Below, in pieces: positions 36,035-44,907 of a stretch of DNA of 64,000 nt. The notes under the pieces are model-generated. The model made no database searches. It had not been told where the DNA came from and saw only the letters and a list, made by a program, of their open reading frames with translations. The stretch comes from Shewanella canadensis (lineage in GTDB: Bacteria > Pseudomonadota > Gammaproteobacteria > Enterobacterales > Shewanellaceae), in the NCBI RefSeq assembly GCF_003966225.1, contig NZ_RXNU01000007.1, positions 186,001 through 250,000 of the forward strand, given 5' to 3'. Both the position numbers and the translations under genes were made by a program. Each line of letters opens with the position of its first letter. Positions within the stretch are counted from its first letter, which is position 1.

Positions 36035-36688
36035 TTAAACCATCTCCAGTACTTTCTTTACCAGCTTCTCGATACCTTCGTTAGCTTCGGCAATATTTCC
36101 AGCCAACATATATGCTGGTGTACTGACAACCTTATTGGCTTCGTCCACGATAATCTCTTGTACAACGGCTTCTTGATGATGGCCTCCCATCAGGTTAAAT
36201 GCCTGAGCCGTATCAACATCGTTGCCTATCGTCCCCGTCACTCCTTCTCCATAAAGCAGTGGGATCATGATTGGGGCTATACAGATAAAGCCGACAGGCT
36301 TTTTCGCATCGGCAAATTCGGAGATAAAATCGGCAACCTCGAGAGGGATCTCACAGTCACTGCCATTGGTTGCGAAGTTACACAGATTCTTTGCCGCACC
36401 AAAACCACCAGGAATAACTAGTGCATCGAATGCCTCGATATCGAGTCGATCGGTAGCCGTGATCTCGCCCCTCGCAATTCTTGCCGACTCCACCAGAACA
36501 TTTCGACTCTCTTCAGCAGAAACTTCTCCAGTCAGGTGATTGACGACATGCATCTGCTCAATATCAGGAGCAAAACATTGATAACTAGCACCGAGTTTAG
36601 TGAGTGCCAACATAGTTAACACAGCCTCATGGATCTCTGAACCATCGAATACACCTGCACCACTCAATAAGACTGCTATTTTTTTCAT
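36035..36688 (-). CDS. elbB: ElbB-type DJ-1/PfpI superfamily glyoxalase
   Basis: 217 residues of DJ-1/PfpI fold: KKIAVLLSGAGVFDGSEIHEAVL, FDALVIPGGFGAAKNLC, the nucleophilic-elbow cysteine in PVGFICIAPIMIP, and VVSTPAYMLAGNIAEA. ElbB has weak glyoxalase activity and was linked genetically to isoprenoid formation. Length matches E. coli (217). Confidence 0.95.
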   Translation of the reverse strand: MKKIAVLLSGAGVFDGSEIHEAVLTMLALTKLGASYQCFAPDIEQMHVVNHLTGEVSAEESRNVLVESARIARGEITATDRLDIEAFDALVIPGGFGAAKNLCNFATNGSDCEIPLEVADFISEFADAKKPVGFICIAPIMIPLLYGEGVTGTIGNDVDTAQAFNLMGGHHQEAVVQEIIVDEANKVVSTPAYMLAGNIAEANEGIEKLVKKVLEMV

Positions 36689-37077
36689 TAAAAACGCTCT
36701 CCATATACTTTTTTATTTTAACAAGACCACAACAAATCACTTGATCCGATTATTTTTCGTGCTAAGTTAGTTCCTCGACTTTATCAAGCGCCGAATATTT
36801 AACCAAGCACAGAATCGAAAAAGAGAGCAAAAAAATTAAGTCCACAAATCGAGATCATTTTCAAGAAACTTATACCCACTTCACACTTTTTTGATTTAGA
36901 CCATTAAATCAATGGCTTGCCGCGAGCCGATTTCTACTCATATCTGGTTGTACATACCACAAGCAATTTTTCACACACAGAGTTATCCACAGGCTGTAGA
37001 ATAATTTACAATGGCTGAAAACGCCCATATGTGGCATGCTAGCGGCATCATCGAAAATCCAAAATCGAATACTAATT
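36689..37077 (+). promoter_or_regulatory. polA upstream region with a DnaA box
   Basis: About 390 bp, AT-rich, no gene. A perfect DnaA box TTATCCACA lies at 36983-36991, about 90 bp before the polA start, suggesting replication-linked control. An ATG at 37036 in frame with polA is unlikely to be used. Confidence 0.45.
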
Positions 37078-39837
37078 ATGCCAAAAATTGCTGAAAACCC
37101 TTTAGTTCTTGTGGATGGTTCCTCCTACCTATATCGAGCTTATTATGCGCCTCCACATCTCACGAACTCTAAAGGTGAAGCAACCGGGGCTGTCTATGGC
37201 GTAATTAATATGCTTCGTAGCCTGCTTAATCAATATAAGCCCAGCCAAATGGCCGTTGTATTCGATGCGAAAGGAAAAACCTTTCGTAACGATATGTATG
37301 AAGAGTACAAAGCTCATAGACCAGCGATGCCGGATGATCTGCGTTCTCAAATAGAGCCACTGCACAGAATAATACGTGCTCTGGGCTTACCTCTGGTTTG
37401 CATTTCCGGAGTCGAAGCCGACGATGTTATCGGTACCATCTCTACTCAAGCCAGTAAGGAAGGTCGAGCCGTCCTTATCAGTACGGGTGATAAAGATATG
37501 GCTCAGCTGGTCGATGAGAATGTCACGCTTATCAATACTATGACTAACACCATAATGGGACCCGCTGAGGTTACCGAGAAATTTGGCGTCGGCCCTGAGT
37601 TAATCATCGATCTGTTAGCGCTTCAGGGTGACAAAGCTGACAACATTCCAGGCCTGCCTGGTGTCGGAGAAAAAACGGCTCTTGCCATGTTAACCGGCGC
37701 AGGAAGCATAGATAAAATTCTTGCTGCACCAGAAAAAATGCCTGAGCTTGGTTTCAGAGGCTCTAAGACCATGCCCGCTAAATTAGCCGAGCATGGTGAC
37801 ATGTTGAAACTCTCCTACGAGCTCGCAACCATTAAACTCGATGTCGAACTTGAACAGGACTGGAAAGATCTCACCATCACTCCGGCTGACAAAGATGAGT
37901 TGATAAAATGCTATGGCGAAATGGAGTTCAAGCGTTGGTTGGCAGAAGTGCTCGATAATAAGAGCGGCTCAAGTGCATCGACTCAAGAGTCGACAGAAGA
38001 GGAAGAACTTCCCAGACAAGATATCGAAACCGAATACACGACGATTCTTACCCATGATGAGCTTGATGAGTGGATCGATAAGCTGTCAACAGCGGAGCTT
38101 TTCGCGGTCGACACCGAAACTACCAGCCTCAATTATATGGAGGCAAAACTTGTCGGACTCTCTTTTGCTATAGAAGCGGGTAAAGCAGCCTATCTGCCCT
38201 TAGCCCATGACTATCTTGACGCGCCACAGCAACTTAACCAAGCCGACGCATTGGCCAAATTGAAACCTCTGTTGGAAAATCCAGAGATTAAAAAAGTGGG
38301 CCAGAATTTAAAATACGACATGAGTATTCTGGCTAATGTCGGTATAAAGCTGCAGGGTATCGCCTTCGATACTATGCTCGAATCATATGTATTCAACTCG
38401 GTCGCATCCAAGCACAACATGGATGACTTGGCACTTAAATATCTGGGCCATAAAAATATCAGTTTTGAAGAGATTGCGGGGAAAGGGGTAAAACAGCTTA
38501 CCTTCAACCAGATCTCATTAGAGGTTGCCGCACCTTATGCGGCTGAAGATGCGGACATCACCCTAAGATTGCACCAACACCTCTGGCCAAGATTACAAAA
38601 AGAGCCTGAGTTAGCCTCCGTATTTACCGATATCGAGTTGCCTTTGATTCAAGTGCTTTCCGGTATGGAGCGCCAAGGGGTGCTTATCGACAGCATGCTA
38701 TTGGGTCAACAAAGCGAAGAGCTAGCCAGAACCATCGATGAGCTTGAGCAGAAGGCATATGAAATTGCCGGTGAACCCTTTAACTTAAGCTCACCAAAAC
38801 AGCTGCAAGTGCTCTTCTTTGAAAAACTGGGCTACCCGATCATCAAGAAGACGCCTAAAGGTGCGCCATCGACCGCTGAAGAGGTGTTAGTTGAACTAGC
38901 CTTAGATTACCCATTGCCTAAGATCATTTTGCAACACAGAAGCTTAGCAAAACTAAAGAGTACCTATACCGATAAACTGCCGCTGATGGTCAATGCGCAG
39001 ACCGGCCGTATTCATACCAGTTACCATCAAGCCAATGCCGCCACCGGACGTTTATCTTCCAGTGAGCCAAATCTGCAAAACATCCCCATTCGAACCGAAG
39101 AGGGACGACGGATCCGTCATGCGTTTATTGCTCAGGAAGGTAGAAAAGTACTTGCTGCCGATTACTCTCAAATTGAGTTACGCATCATGGCACACCTTTC
39201 TCAGGACAAAGGTTTACTGACCGCATTTTCAGAAGGTAAAGATATTCATAAGGCGACTGCTGCAGAGGTCTTTGATGTTGACTTCACAGAGGTCACAACC
39301 GAGCAGAGACGCCGCGCCAAGGCGGTTAACTTTGGTTTGATCTATGGCATGTCCGCATTTGGCCTCGCTCGCCAGCTCGATATCCCGCGTGGTGAAGCTC
39401 AAAAATACATAGATACCTACTTTAAGCGTTATCCGGGCGTACTTAACTATATGGAAGAGACACGGGCAATCGCAGCCGATCTGGGTTATGTCTCTACACT
39501 CTATGGACGACGTTTATATCTACCGGCAATTAAAGATAGAAACGCCATGCGACGTCAAGCTGCCGAGCGAGCCGCGATTAACGCTCCGATGCAAGGTACC
39601 GCAGCCGATATAATCAAGAAAGCCATGATTAATGTTGCAGACTGGATTGCAAATGAAACAGATGGTGAGATCACCCTTATCATGCAGGTGCACGATGAAT
39701 TGGTGTTTGAGGTCGACAGTGATAAAGCCGAAGCACTTCAGGAAAAAGTATGTCAGTTGATGGCGGAAGCTGCCGATCTTGATGTGGAACTGTTAGCCGA
39801 AGCCGGGCTCGGCGACAACTGGGAGCAGGCTCACTAG
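37078..39837 (+). CDS. polA: DNA polymerase I
   Basis: 919 residues from ATG 37078 ([26 protein letters not shown]); an ATG 14 codons upstream is less likely. Domains: 5'-3' exonuclease about 1-300 ([21 protein letters not shown]), 3'-5' exonuclease about 315-510 with intact DxE ([10 protein letters not shown]), polymerase about 530-919 with motif A DYSQIELR, motif [19 protein letters not shown] and motif [10 protein letters not shown]. It fills gaps and removes Okazaki primers. As in E. coli, spf and engB follow. Confidence 0.97.
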   Translation: MPKIAENPLVLVDGSSYLYRAYYAPPHLTNSKGEATGAVYGVINMLRSLLNQYKPSQMAVVFDAKGKTFRNDMYEEYKAHRPAMPDDLRSQIEPLHRIIRALGLPLVCISGVEADDVIGTISTQASKEGRAVLISTGDKDMAQLVDENVTLINTMTNTIMGPAEVTEKFGVGPELIIDLLALQGDKADNIPGLPGVGEKTALAMLTGAGSIDKILAAPEKMPELGFRGSKTMPAKLAEHGDMLKLSYELATIKLDVELEQDWKDLTITPADKDELIKCYGEMEFKRWLAEVLDNKSGSSASTQESTEEEELPRQDIETEYTTILTHDELDEWIDKLSTAELFAVDTETTSLNYMEAKLVGLSFAIEAGKAAYLPLAHDYLDAPQQLNQADALAKLKPLLENPEIKKVGQNLKYDMSILANVGIKLQGIAFDTMLESYVFNSVASKHNMDDLALKYLGHKNISFEEIAGKGVKQLTFNQISLEVAAPYAAEDADITLRLHQHLWPRLQKEPELASVFTDIELPLIQVLSGMERQGVLIDSMLLGQQSEELARTIDELEQKAYEIAGEPFNLSSPKQLQVLFFEKLGYPIIKKTPKGAPSTAEEVLVELALDYPLPKIILQHRSLAKLKSTYTDKLPLMVNAQTGRIHTSYHQANAATGRLSSSEPNLQNIPIRTEEGRRIRHAFIAQEGRKVLAADYSQIELRIMAHLSQDKGLLTAFSEGKDIHKATAAEVFDVDFTEVTTEQRRRAKAVNFGLIYGMSAFGLARQLDIPRGEAQKYIDTYFKRYPGVLNYMEETRAIAADLGYVSTLYGRRLYLPAIKDRNAMRRQAAERAAINAPMQGTAADIIKKAMINVADWIANETDGEITLIMQVHDELVFEVDSDKAEALQEKVCQLMAEAADLDVELLAEAGLGDNWEQAH

Positions 39838-39867
39838 CCAAACGACCCCGAATAACGCTGTACCATT

Positions 39868-39897
39868 AACGCCCCTTATCTTTAGGGGCGTTTTTTT
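39868..39897 (+). terminator. Terminator of polA
   Basis: AACGCCCC/GGGGCGTT hairpin followed by seven T. Confidence 0.9.
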
Positions 39898-40238
39898 CCC
39901 GGTAAGAACTACGCCCTTCTCATGGAAATTCTATCCTCATTCCATAAAAAACCGCCTCAGTGTCGCCAAATGCCAATCCAAGATAGATATTAAGCTTCCA
40001 AAACAACTAAATCTCTCCAAGTTCACTGAGCAAAAACTCTAAATGTGGCAAAAAGATCAATTTAGGGATGTTTTTTACGCAAATAGGGTTAACCGACTCA
40101 TTATCAAACAAAAAAACGACATTTTTAGATCATAAATCGCTCAATTTTAAACAAGAACGTTAGATCGACGTCACATAATTGCAGTCTTTTTCAAGAAACA
40201 GTTTTTCATATTAAGACCAATGAGGTAATATTCTCTGC
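39898..40238 (+). promoter_or_regulatory. Promoter region of Spot 42
   Basis: 340 bp, AT-rich, no gene. TTTTCA (40203-40208), 17 bp, TAATAT (40226-40231) sits 7 bp before the Spot 42 start. A TCACA half-site near 40170 might be part of a CRP site, but a full palindrome is not evident. Confidence 0.55.
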
Positions 40239-40348
40239 GTAGGGTACAGAGGTTAAGATGTTCTATCTTTCAGACCTTTTTATATCACTGTTATAGTGAA
40301 CAGCCAAATTATGGCGCCCCAGCAATTTATTTTGCTGGGGCTTTTTTT
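40239..40348 (+). ncRNA. spf: Spot 42 RNA
   Basis: Begins GTAGGGTACAGAGG, then TAAGATGTTCTATCTTTCAG, nearly identical to E. coli Spot 42 with one extra T. It ends with the GCCCCAGCA/TGCTGGGGC terminator and seven T. Spot 42 is an Hfq-dependent, CRP-cAMP-repressed RNA that silences secondary carbon and redox genes when a preferred carbon source is present. Location between polA and engB is the ancestral one. The 5' two thirds is conserved, the middle (40276-40305) is not. Confidence 0.96.
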
Positions 40349-40487
40349 CGTCTAAAATAAAATTTAGAGCATTTACTTTAAATGCGGTTCTATTCCATGT
40401 ATGCTGACGTCATTGAGAGCCGCCGAGTCTTACTTGGTGGAACTTGAGTCTTGTTGAATTTAGCTTCTCCCCAAAAGAGCTAATTTG

Positions 40488-40517
40488 GCCGATGGTAATG
40501 CCGTCGGCTTTTTTTTG
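40488..40517 (+). terminator. Orphan rho-independent terminator
   Basis: GCCGATGG-TAAT-GCCGTCGGC with eight T. It is on the plus strand 140 bp beyond Spot 42, which has its own terminator, and no gene precedes it. It may end a second small RNA or catch read-through. Confidence 0.75.
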
Positions 40518-40530
40518 TCTGAATTTCGGG

Positions 40531-40572
40531 TAAAAAAAAGCCTCTCATTTCACCAAGGTAAAATGAGAAGCT
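40531..40572 (-). terminator. Terminator of engB
   Basis: On the minus strand, AGCTTCTCATTT and AAATGAGAGGCT form a hairpin followed by eight T, 33 bp beyond the engB stop. Confidence 0.88.
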
Positions 40573-40604
40573 CAATCTGTTTTATAAAGTGTTATTCCAA
40601 AGAA

Positions 40605-41267
40605 TTACTCTTCTTCAGTTTCCGCATCGGCAAGAGCATCTGTCAGCCATTGAGGATGACACCATTCGTTCAAGATACCCAGTACCTTAGCCTTACCTAT
40701 CCCTTTCAAAGATGAGAAAGGCTCGACCTTAACCCGGTCATCAAAATCACCTAAGTGCTTTCTCACCTCATTCACCATCTTCATCCGCTCGCTCTGCTTT
40801 AATTTGTCAGCCTTAGTCAACAAGGCAAGCACCGGAATTTCACTCTCTAACGCCCAGGCGATCATCTGCATATCCAGATCTTTCAGCGGATGCCTGATGT
40901 CCATCAGCACCACCATTCCACCCAAACATTGGCGTTCCTGCAGGTATTCTCCCAGAGATTCCTGCCACTTTTTCTTCAAGGCAAGAGGAACTTGAGCAAA
41001 TCCATACCCGGGAAGATCCACCAAGCGACGATGCTCATCTAACTCAAAAATGTTAATTAGCTGGGTTCTTCCCGGCGTTCTACTGGTTCTGGCCAGACTC
41101 TTCTGGTCAGTCAGTAAGTTCAATGCACTTGACTTACCAGCATTAGAGCGGCCAGCGAAGGCAATTTCCACTCCAGCATCCCCAGGTAAGTGCTCATTCA
41201 GATGAGCAATATCAGGAGCACTGATTAAAAACTTTGCTTTACGAAAATCAATACGAGATTCAGACAC
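40605..41267 (-). CDS. engB: Ribosome biogenesis GTPase EngB (YihA/YsxC)
   Basis: 220 residues from a GTG at 41267, chosen because GGAG lies 6 nt upstream; an ATG at 41297 would add ten residues. GTPase motifs: G1 [10 protein letters not shown]3 DLPGYG, G4 LTKADK. EngB assists assembly of the 50S subunit. The C-terminal tail is acidic (ADAETEEE). The position after polA/spf on the opposite strand is conserved with E. coli yihA. Confidence 0.95.
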   Translation of the reverse strand: MSESRIDFRKAKFLISAPDIAHLNEHLPGDAGVEIAFAGRSNAGKSSALNLLTDQKSLARTSRTPGRTQLINIFELDEHRRLVDLPGYGFAQVPLALKKKWQESLGEYLQERQCLGGMVVLMDIRHPLKDLDMQMIAWALESEIPVLALLTKADKLKQSERMKMVNEVRKHLGDFDDRVKVEPFSSLKGIGKAKVLGILNEWCHPQWLTDALADAETEEE

Positions 41268-41436
41268 TACCCACTCCAAAAATTTTAGGTTTCGCACTAT
41301 AAATATCGAAGAGTTGCTTACATTTTCACAATTTCGTGTAAAATATTACCTCGATCACATAAGTTACATTTTATCACGCTTGCAGGCATTGCTAGTAAGC
41401 TCAGGACAAAAAAATTTAACAATAAGTTGGAACGCC

Positions 41437-42057
41437 ATGAAAAAGTTAGCTCTTGCGCTATCAGTTTTAGCCTCAATCTCTACTCCTGCGGTAGCAGAAG
41501 GAGATGCTGAAGCTGGAAAAACTAAAGCCATTGTTTGTTCAGCCTGTCACGGTGTTGATGGTAACAGCCTGATAGACATGTATCCAAAACTTGCAGGCCA
41601 GCAAGCTACATACCTCAAGAAACAGCTACACGATTTTCGTAGCGCAGCTCAAACAGGCGGAAAAGAGGGACGTAACGATCCAATAATGGGTGGCATGGCA
41701 ATGATGCTGAACGATCAGGATATCGAAGATGTCGCAGCATTTTATGCCTCACAGACATTAGCCATTACTGAAGTCCAAAATATACCGGCCTCTGGTGAGC
41801 AGCTATATAAAGGTGGTGACATGGTTCGTGGCATTACCGCCTGTATCGCCTGTCATGGTCCAGATGGCAGTGGTTCTGAGCTGGCAGGTTTCCCTGCGAT
41901 TGGTGGTCAACACGCAAACTACCTAAAAATTCAACTCAATAAATTCCATGATGCAAATCGTAACAATGATATTAATGGCATGATGCAAGATATCTCCGGC
42001 AAGCTGACAAGCGAAGATGTAGAAGCATTATCTCAATATATATCAAGCCTTAAGTAA
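41437..42057 (+). CDS. Dihaem cytochrome c4
   Basis: 206 residues from ATG 41437 (MKKLALALSVLASISTPAVAEG), which begins a signal peptide and follows TTGGAACGCC. Longer upstream starts are discounted. Two haem-binding motifs, CSACH and CIACH, each open a cytochrome c domain, with axial Met candidates in GGMAMML and NGMMQDI. Cytochrome c4 is a periplasmic electron carrier to terminal oxidases. A terminator follows directly. Confidence 0.93.
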   Translation: MKKLALALSVLASISTPAVAEGDAEAGKTKAIVCSACHGVDGNSLIDMYPKLAGQQATYLKKQLHDFRSAAQTGGKEGRNDPIMGGMAMMLNDQDIEDVAAFYASQTLAITEVQNIPASGEQLYKGGDMVRGITACIACHGPDGSGSELAGFPAIGGQHANYLKIQLNKFHDANRNNDINGMMQDISGKLTSEDVEALSQYISSLK

Positions 42058-42076
42058 GATTAAGGAGTTGTTAATA

Positions 42077-42100
42077 AAAGGTGGCCTGACCACCTTTTTT
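42077..42100 (+). terminator. Terminator of cytochrome c4 gene
   Basis: AAAGGTGG-CCTGA-CCACCTTT followed by further T. Confidence 0.9.
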
Positions 42101-42474
42101 AACATCTAAAAGCTTACCTTTACGTAAACTTCAAGCAAAACGTGCTTGACACGGATCACAGATTTAGGTTTAATGAGCCCGTACCGAGATGAACCCATCT
42201 GTTTGTATAAAAAATATTTAATAATAACGGACAGTTTTCGGTATTAATTACATTTAAGATATAAGAATAAATACATTCAATAACAATAATACAACTAAGA
42301 CCACTCACTAAAAATAATAAGAGTCGTGATTTCAAATTGAAATCCAGGTCAGAAAGATTTTCGTAAGGACTTGGTTAGGAAGGCCAAACTGCTGTAATAG
42401 CACTCTCCTTACAGGTTTAGCGACAATTGCTCCGCAGCTTGCTGTTTTAGAGCTTTGCCTCACTAAACTAAACG
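42101..42474 (+). promoter_or_regulatory. Upstream region of the CsrB/C-type RNA
   Basis: 370 bp without a gene. TTGACA (42147-42152) overlaps a CRP-like CTTGA-N6-TCACA (42145-42160), with TAATGA 18 bp on. An imperfect GacA/UvrY-like box TGTAAT-N9-CTTACA (42393-42413) precedes the RNA; the spacing is longer than the usual N6. GGA motifs at 42367-42380 leave open that the RNA starts further upstream. Confidence 0.4.
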
Positions 42475-42744
42475 TAAAAAAACAGGGATGGTTTATTTAG
42501 CGTCAAAGATGACGATAGGATTGTGATGTGTCATGAAGACCATCTACGGAAGCTGTAGTCAGGAAGACTCAGGAATATTAAGAAAGCGTCTGGAAGACCA
42601 ACAACTAAAAACTATGCATGGAAAGCAGACTAAAAAAAGATGGATACTGACCGGGAAAGTCGCATAGCAAGTATGGATACTTGGAATAAGATTTGGTGTC
42701 TTTGACACTTTGTGAAGGCGACAGTCATACTGTCGCCTTTTTTT
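42475..42744 (+). ncRNA. CsrB/CsrC-family CsrA-sequestering RNA
   Basis: Eleven GGA motifs, many as AGGA, TGGA or CGGA, fall in about 200 nt (42485-42685), the signature of CsrA sponge RNAs. The terminator GGCGACAG-TCATA-CTGTCGCC plus seven T (42717-42744) closely matches that of E. coli csrC, which occupies the same neighbourhood between yihA (engB) and yihI. Such RNAs titrate the translational regulator CsrA under BarA/UvrY (ArcS/GacA-like) control. The 3' end is firm; the 5' end is a guess from length (about 270 nt versus 254 for CsrC). Confidence 0.87.
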
Positions 42745-42789
42745 ATGGCAAAATAATCTAAATCTAAAATGGTGAACCGATCTATTACA

Positions 42790-43467
42790 ATGCGTAGATG
42801 CCCTCTGTGCCACAATCAACACTCCTCTGTGTTTCACCAAGATAGAAAACGCAATATGTATCTCTGCGACCGGTGTCAACTCGTCTTCTCCGATGCCAAC
42901 TCACATCTCCCTCCCCCGGTAGAGAAGCACAGATATCAACAACAGGCCGCAAAGAATCAAAAACCTTTAAAGCAGTTCTTGATGAGTTTGATACTTCAAT
43001 GTGAACAGCAGAGCACAGATCCGCTGATTGGCCTGAACTTCGGAAGAGTTGCCGAGCCTGACACGGTTTTGAGTGTAGAGTCTCATCGGCACACCCTATA
43101 TCAATATGATCCATATTTTGCAGCCAATCATGACCTGCTCAAGCGTCAATATGACTTTATATGTTGCTACCGGGTTTTTGAACACTTTCGCTTTCCATTT
43201 AAAGAATGGTCTTTGCTCGGCAAGCTACTGAAACCAGGGGCCTGGTTAGCCATCAGTACCAAGTTACTCACTGAATTGAGTGCATTTGACAGATGGCACC
43301 ACAAGAATAACCTCACCCATGTCAGCTTTTATCAGCATTTTACCTTTGAGTTTCTAGCCCAACAGGCAGGTTTTAAGCTATTATTCGCAGCAAATGATCT
43401 CATTCTGGTGCAAAAACCATCAGGATCTGATATAAAACGCGACCAAAGTTCGCTTGATGATGTTTAA
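42790..43467 (+). CDS. Class I SAM-dependent methyltransferase-like protein with zinc ribbon
   Basis: 225 residues from ATG 42790; an ATG/GTG upstream at 42769 would add seven. The N-terminal CPLCH...YLCDRCQLVF is a four-cysteine zinc ribbon. The middle is a degenerate Rossmann methyltransferase: the glycine-rich loop is replaced by IGLNFGRVAEP, but YDFICCYRVFEHFRFPFKEW and LLKPGAWLAIST match the later motifs. Substrate unknown. It starts 45 bp after the sRNA terminator and is followed by yihI. Confidence 0.8.
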   Translation: MRRCPLCHNQHSSVFHQDRKRNMYLCDRCQLVFSDANSHLPPPVEKHRYQQQAAKNQKPLKQFLMSLILQCEQQSTDPLIGLNFGRVAEPDTVLSVESHRHTLYQYDPYFAANHDLLKRQYDFICCYRVFEHFRFPFKEWSLLGKLLKPGAWLAISTKLLTELSAFDRWHHKNNLTHVSFYQHFTFEFLAQQAGFKLLFAANDLILVQKPSGSDIKRDQSSLDDV

Positions 43468-43515
43468 TCAGCGCAACTATATAAAGTTTGTATTACCAGT
43501 TATTGAGAAAAAGCC

Positions 43516-44052
43516 ATGGCACACTCTAAAAAATCGCGTAAAACCGATCAAAATGCACCAAAGTTAGCACCAAGATCCAAAAAGAATGAACGCGTTCTGG
43601 CTGGCAAAAAGAAAGAGACTGGAAATAAAGCTGGAAGCCGTCACAACTCAAACCTAGTCGGTGGCACTCAAGGCTCTGCAGCACAGAAAAAAGATTCACG
43701 TCATGGCAGCAAAACCGCGGTCAAACTCGATCTTCCAAGTCAAACCATCGCGCCGAAGAAAGAGAAAGGTCCAAAGCTAACCGATGAACAACGTCTGTTT
43801 AAGTTAGAGGAAGATCCAAGACTAAACCAACTTCTGGATATGCTGGAAGAAGGGAAAGATTTAAGCGAAGAAGATCAGAAGTGGCTTAACAAGCAACTCA
43901 ATACTATCGAATCACTCATGGAACGCTTAGGGATCACCGAACAAGATGATCTCGATCATGCCATGAAGTCGGCAGTAGCCAGCAGCGATGATGACCTTCT
44001 AGATAAGTTCGAATCGGGTGCCGATCTGCTTAAAGATTACCAAGATAAGTAA
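43516..44052 (+). CDS. yihI: Der GTPase-activating protein YihI
   Basis: 178 residues. A long basic, disordered N-terminus (KKSRKTDQNAPKLAPRSKKN) is followed by the conserved domain LTDEQRLFKLEEDPRLNQLL and EEDQKWLNKQLNTIESLMERLGI. YihI activates the GTPase Der and restrains late 50S assembly. Context with engB and hemN matches E. coli. Confidence 0.93.
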   Translation: MAHSKKSRKTDQNAPKLAPRSKKNERVLAGKKKETGNKAGSRHNSNLVGGTQGSAAQKKDSRHGSKTAVKLDLPSQTIAPKKEKGPKLTDEQRLFKLEEDPRLNQLLDMLEEGKDLSEEDQKWLNKQLNTIESLMERLGITEQDDLDHAMKSAVASSDDDLLDKFESGADLLKDYQDK

Positions 44053-44062
44053 CGACGAATAG

Positions 44063-44111
44063 GTATATATACCAAGCCACCTCAAAATGCTGAATCCTGC
44101 ATCTTGAAGTG
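44063..44111. repeat. Dispersed intergenic repeat
   Basis: GTATATATACCAAGCCACCT, then CAAAATGC, with an imperfect hairpin CACCTCAAAATGC / GCATCTTGAAGTG (11 of 13 bp). The left half resembles 30881-30905 (GTATACCCAAGCTACTTCAA). Confidence 0.6.
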
Positions 44112-44126
44112 TTTTGAGTATAATAG

Positions 44127-44152
44127 ATGGCATCTCTTTGGATGCCATTTTT
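44127..44152 (+). terminator. Terminator after yihI
   Basis: ATGGCATC-TCTTTG-GATGCCAT then TTTTTC. Confidence 0.85.
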
Positions 44153-44182
44153 CTATAACAAGATATAGAGACAGGACAGGTA

Positions 44183-44650
44183 ATGACGACAGCGCTTCTC
44201 ATCTTAGGTTTCATCATCGTTATGACCTTAGCCGCTTATGCCACGGCATTATTACTCAAGCTTCGTAAACAAACCGCACAGCGGTTAAAGCGACAGCAGG
44301 AGCTGGAAGACATAAACAGAGCCAGAGTCGATGAGCACTTAGATAGCATACGCTATATAGCTACGGCCATATTAGAGGAGAGGTGTGAGCTATCTGAAGG
44401 CGTAATGAGAATAGCAAAATTATTTGGAATACTCTCGATGTCTGAACAGGTTGCGCCACAGTTTCCGGCAATTTTTAAGCACTTCGAAATAATCGAAGAA
44501 CACCCCATCATGGCCGAAAGAAAGCAGCTTGAGAAGAAGCAGCGGATGAAGTTAGATTTCGCTCGCATGCGTTCGGAAGCAGAGCTTGAAACCGCCATTC
44601 TTGAGGAAGCTAAACAGTTGGTGACATATACTCCAACACTTTTACATTAG
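44183..44650 (+). CDS. DUF2489-family membrane-anchored protein
   Basis: 155 residues: an N-terminal helix (ALLILGFIIVMTLAAYATALLL) followed by a basic, helical coiled-coil-rich cytoplasmic part (KLRKQTAQRLKRQQELED, ILEERCELSEGVMRIAKLFG). The pattern matches DUF2489 proteins found between yihI and hemN in Vibrio and Shewanella. No function is known; the invariant place suggests a housekeeping role. Confidence 0.82.
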   Translation: MTTALLILGFIIVMTLAAYATALLLKLRKQTAQRLKRQQELEDINRARVDEHLDSIRYIATAILEERCELSEGVMRIAKLFGILSMSEQVAPQFPAIFKHFEIIEEHPIMAERKQLEKKQRMKLDFARMRSEAELETAILEEAKQLVTYTPTLLH

Positions 44651-44907
44651 ATCCAGCTAAGATATAATTAATTTACGCCATAAGATAAATATTCGAAACA
44701 GGATTAGCCTTACATTAGAGTAAAATACAATAAGGCGTGAGTCTGTGCACAAATTCCCCATAAGAGCGCAGACATTCGGTCCTATTTCATGGATATTCAC
44801 ACTCTCATTGCTATGCGGATTCGTTTTTACAACATGGATCAAGGTTATTGAATAGATAACGATGCATACTTTAAACGTTGCTAAACTACCCTACCGGAGG
44901 ACACGCC
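44651..44907. other. Spacer before hemN, no gene seen
   Basis: 257 bp, AT-rich. I see no clear FNR box, although hemN is often oxygen-controlled. Confidence 0.5.

Noticed and set aside
42559..42879. Minus-strand 106-codon open frame
   Set aside because: It is antisense to the CsrB/C-type RNA and its terminator and to the methyltransferase start.
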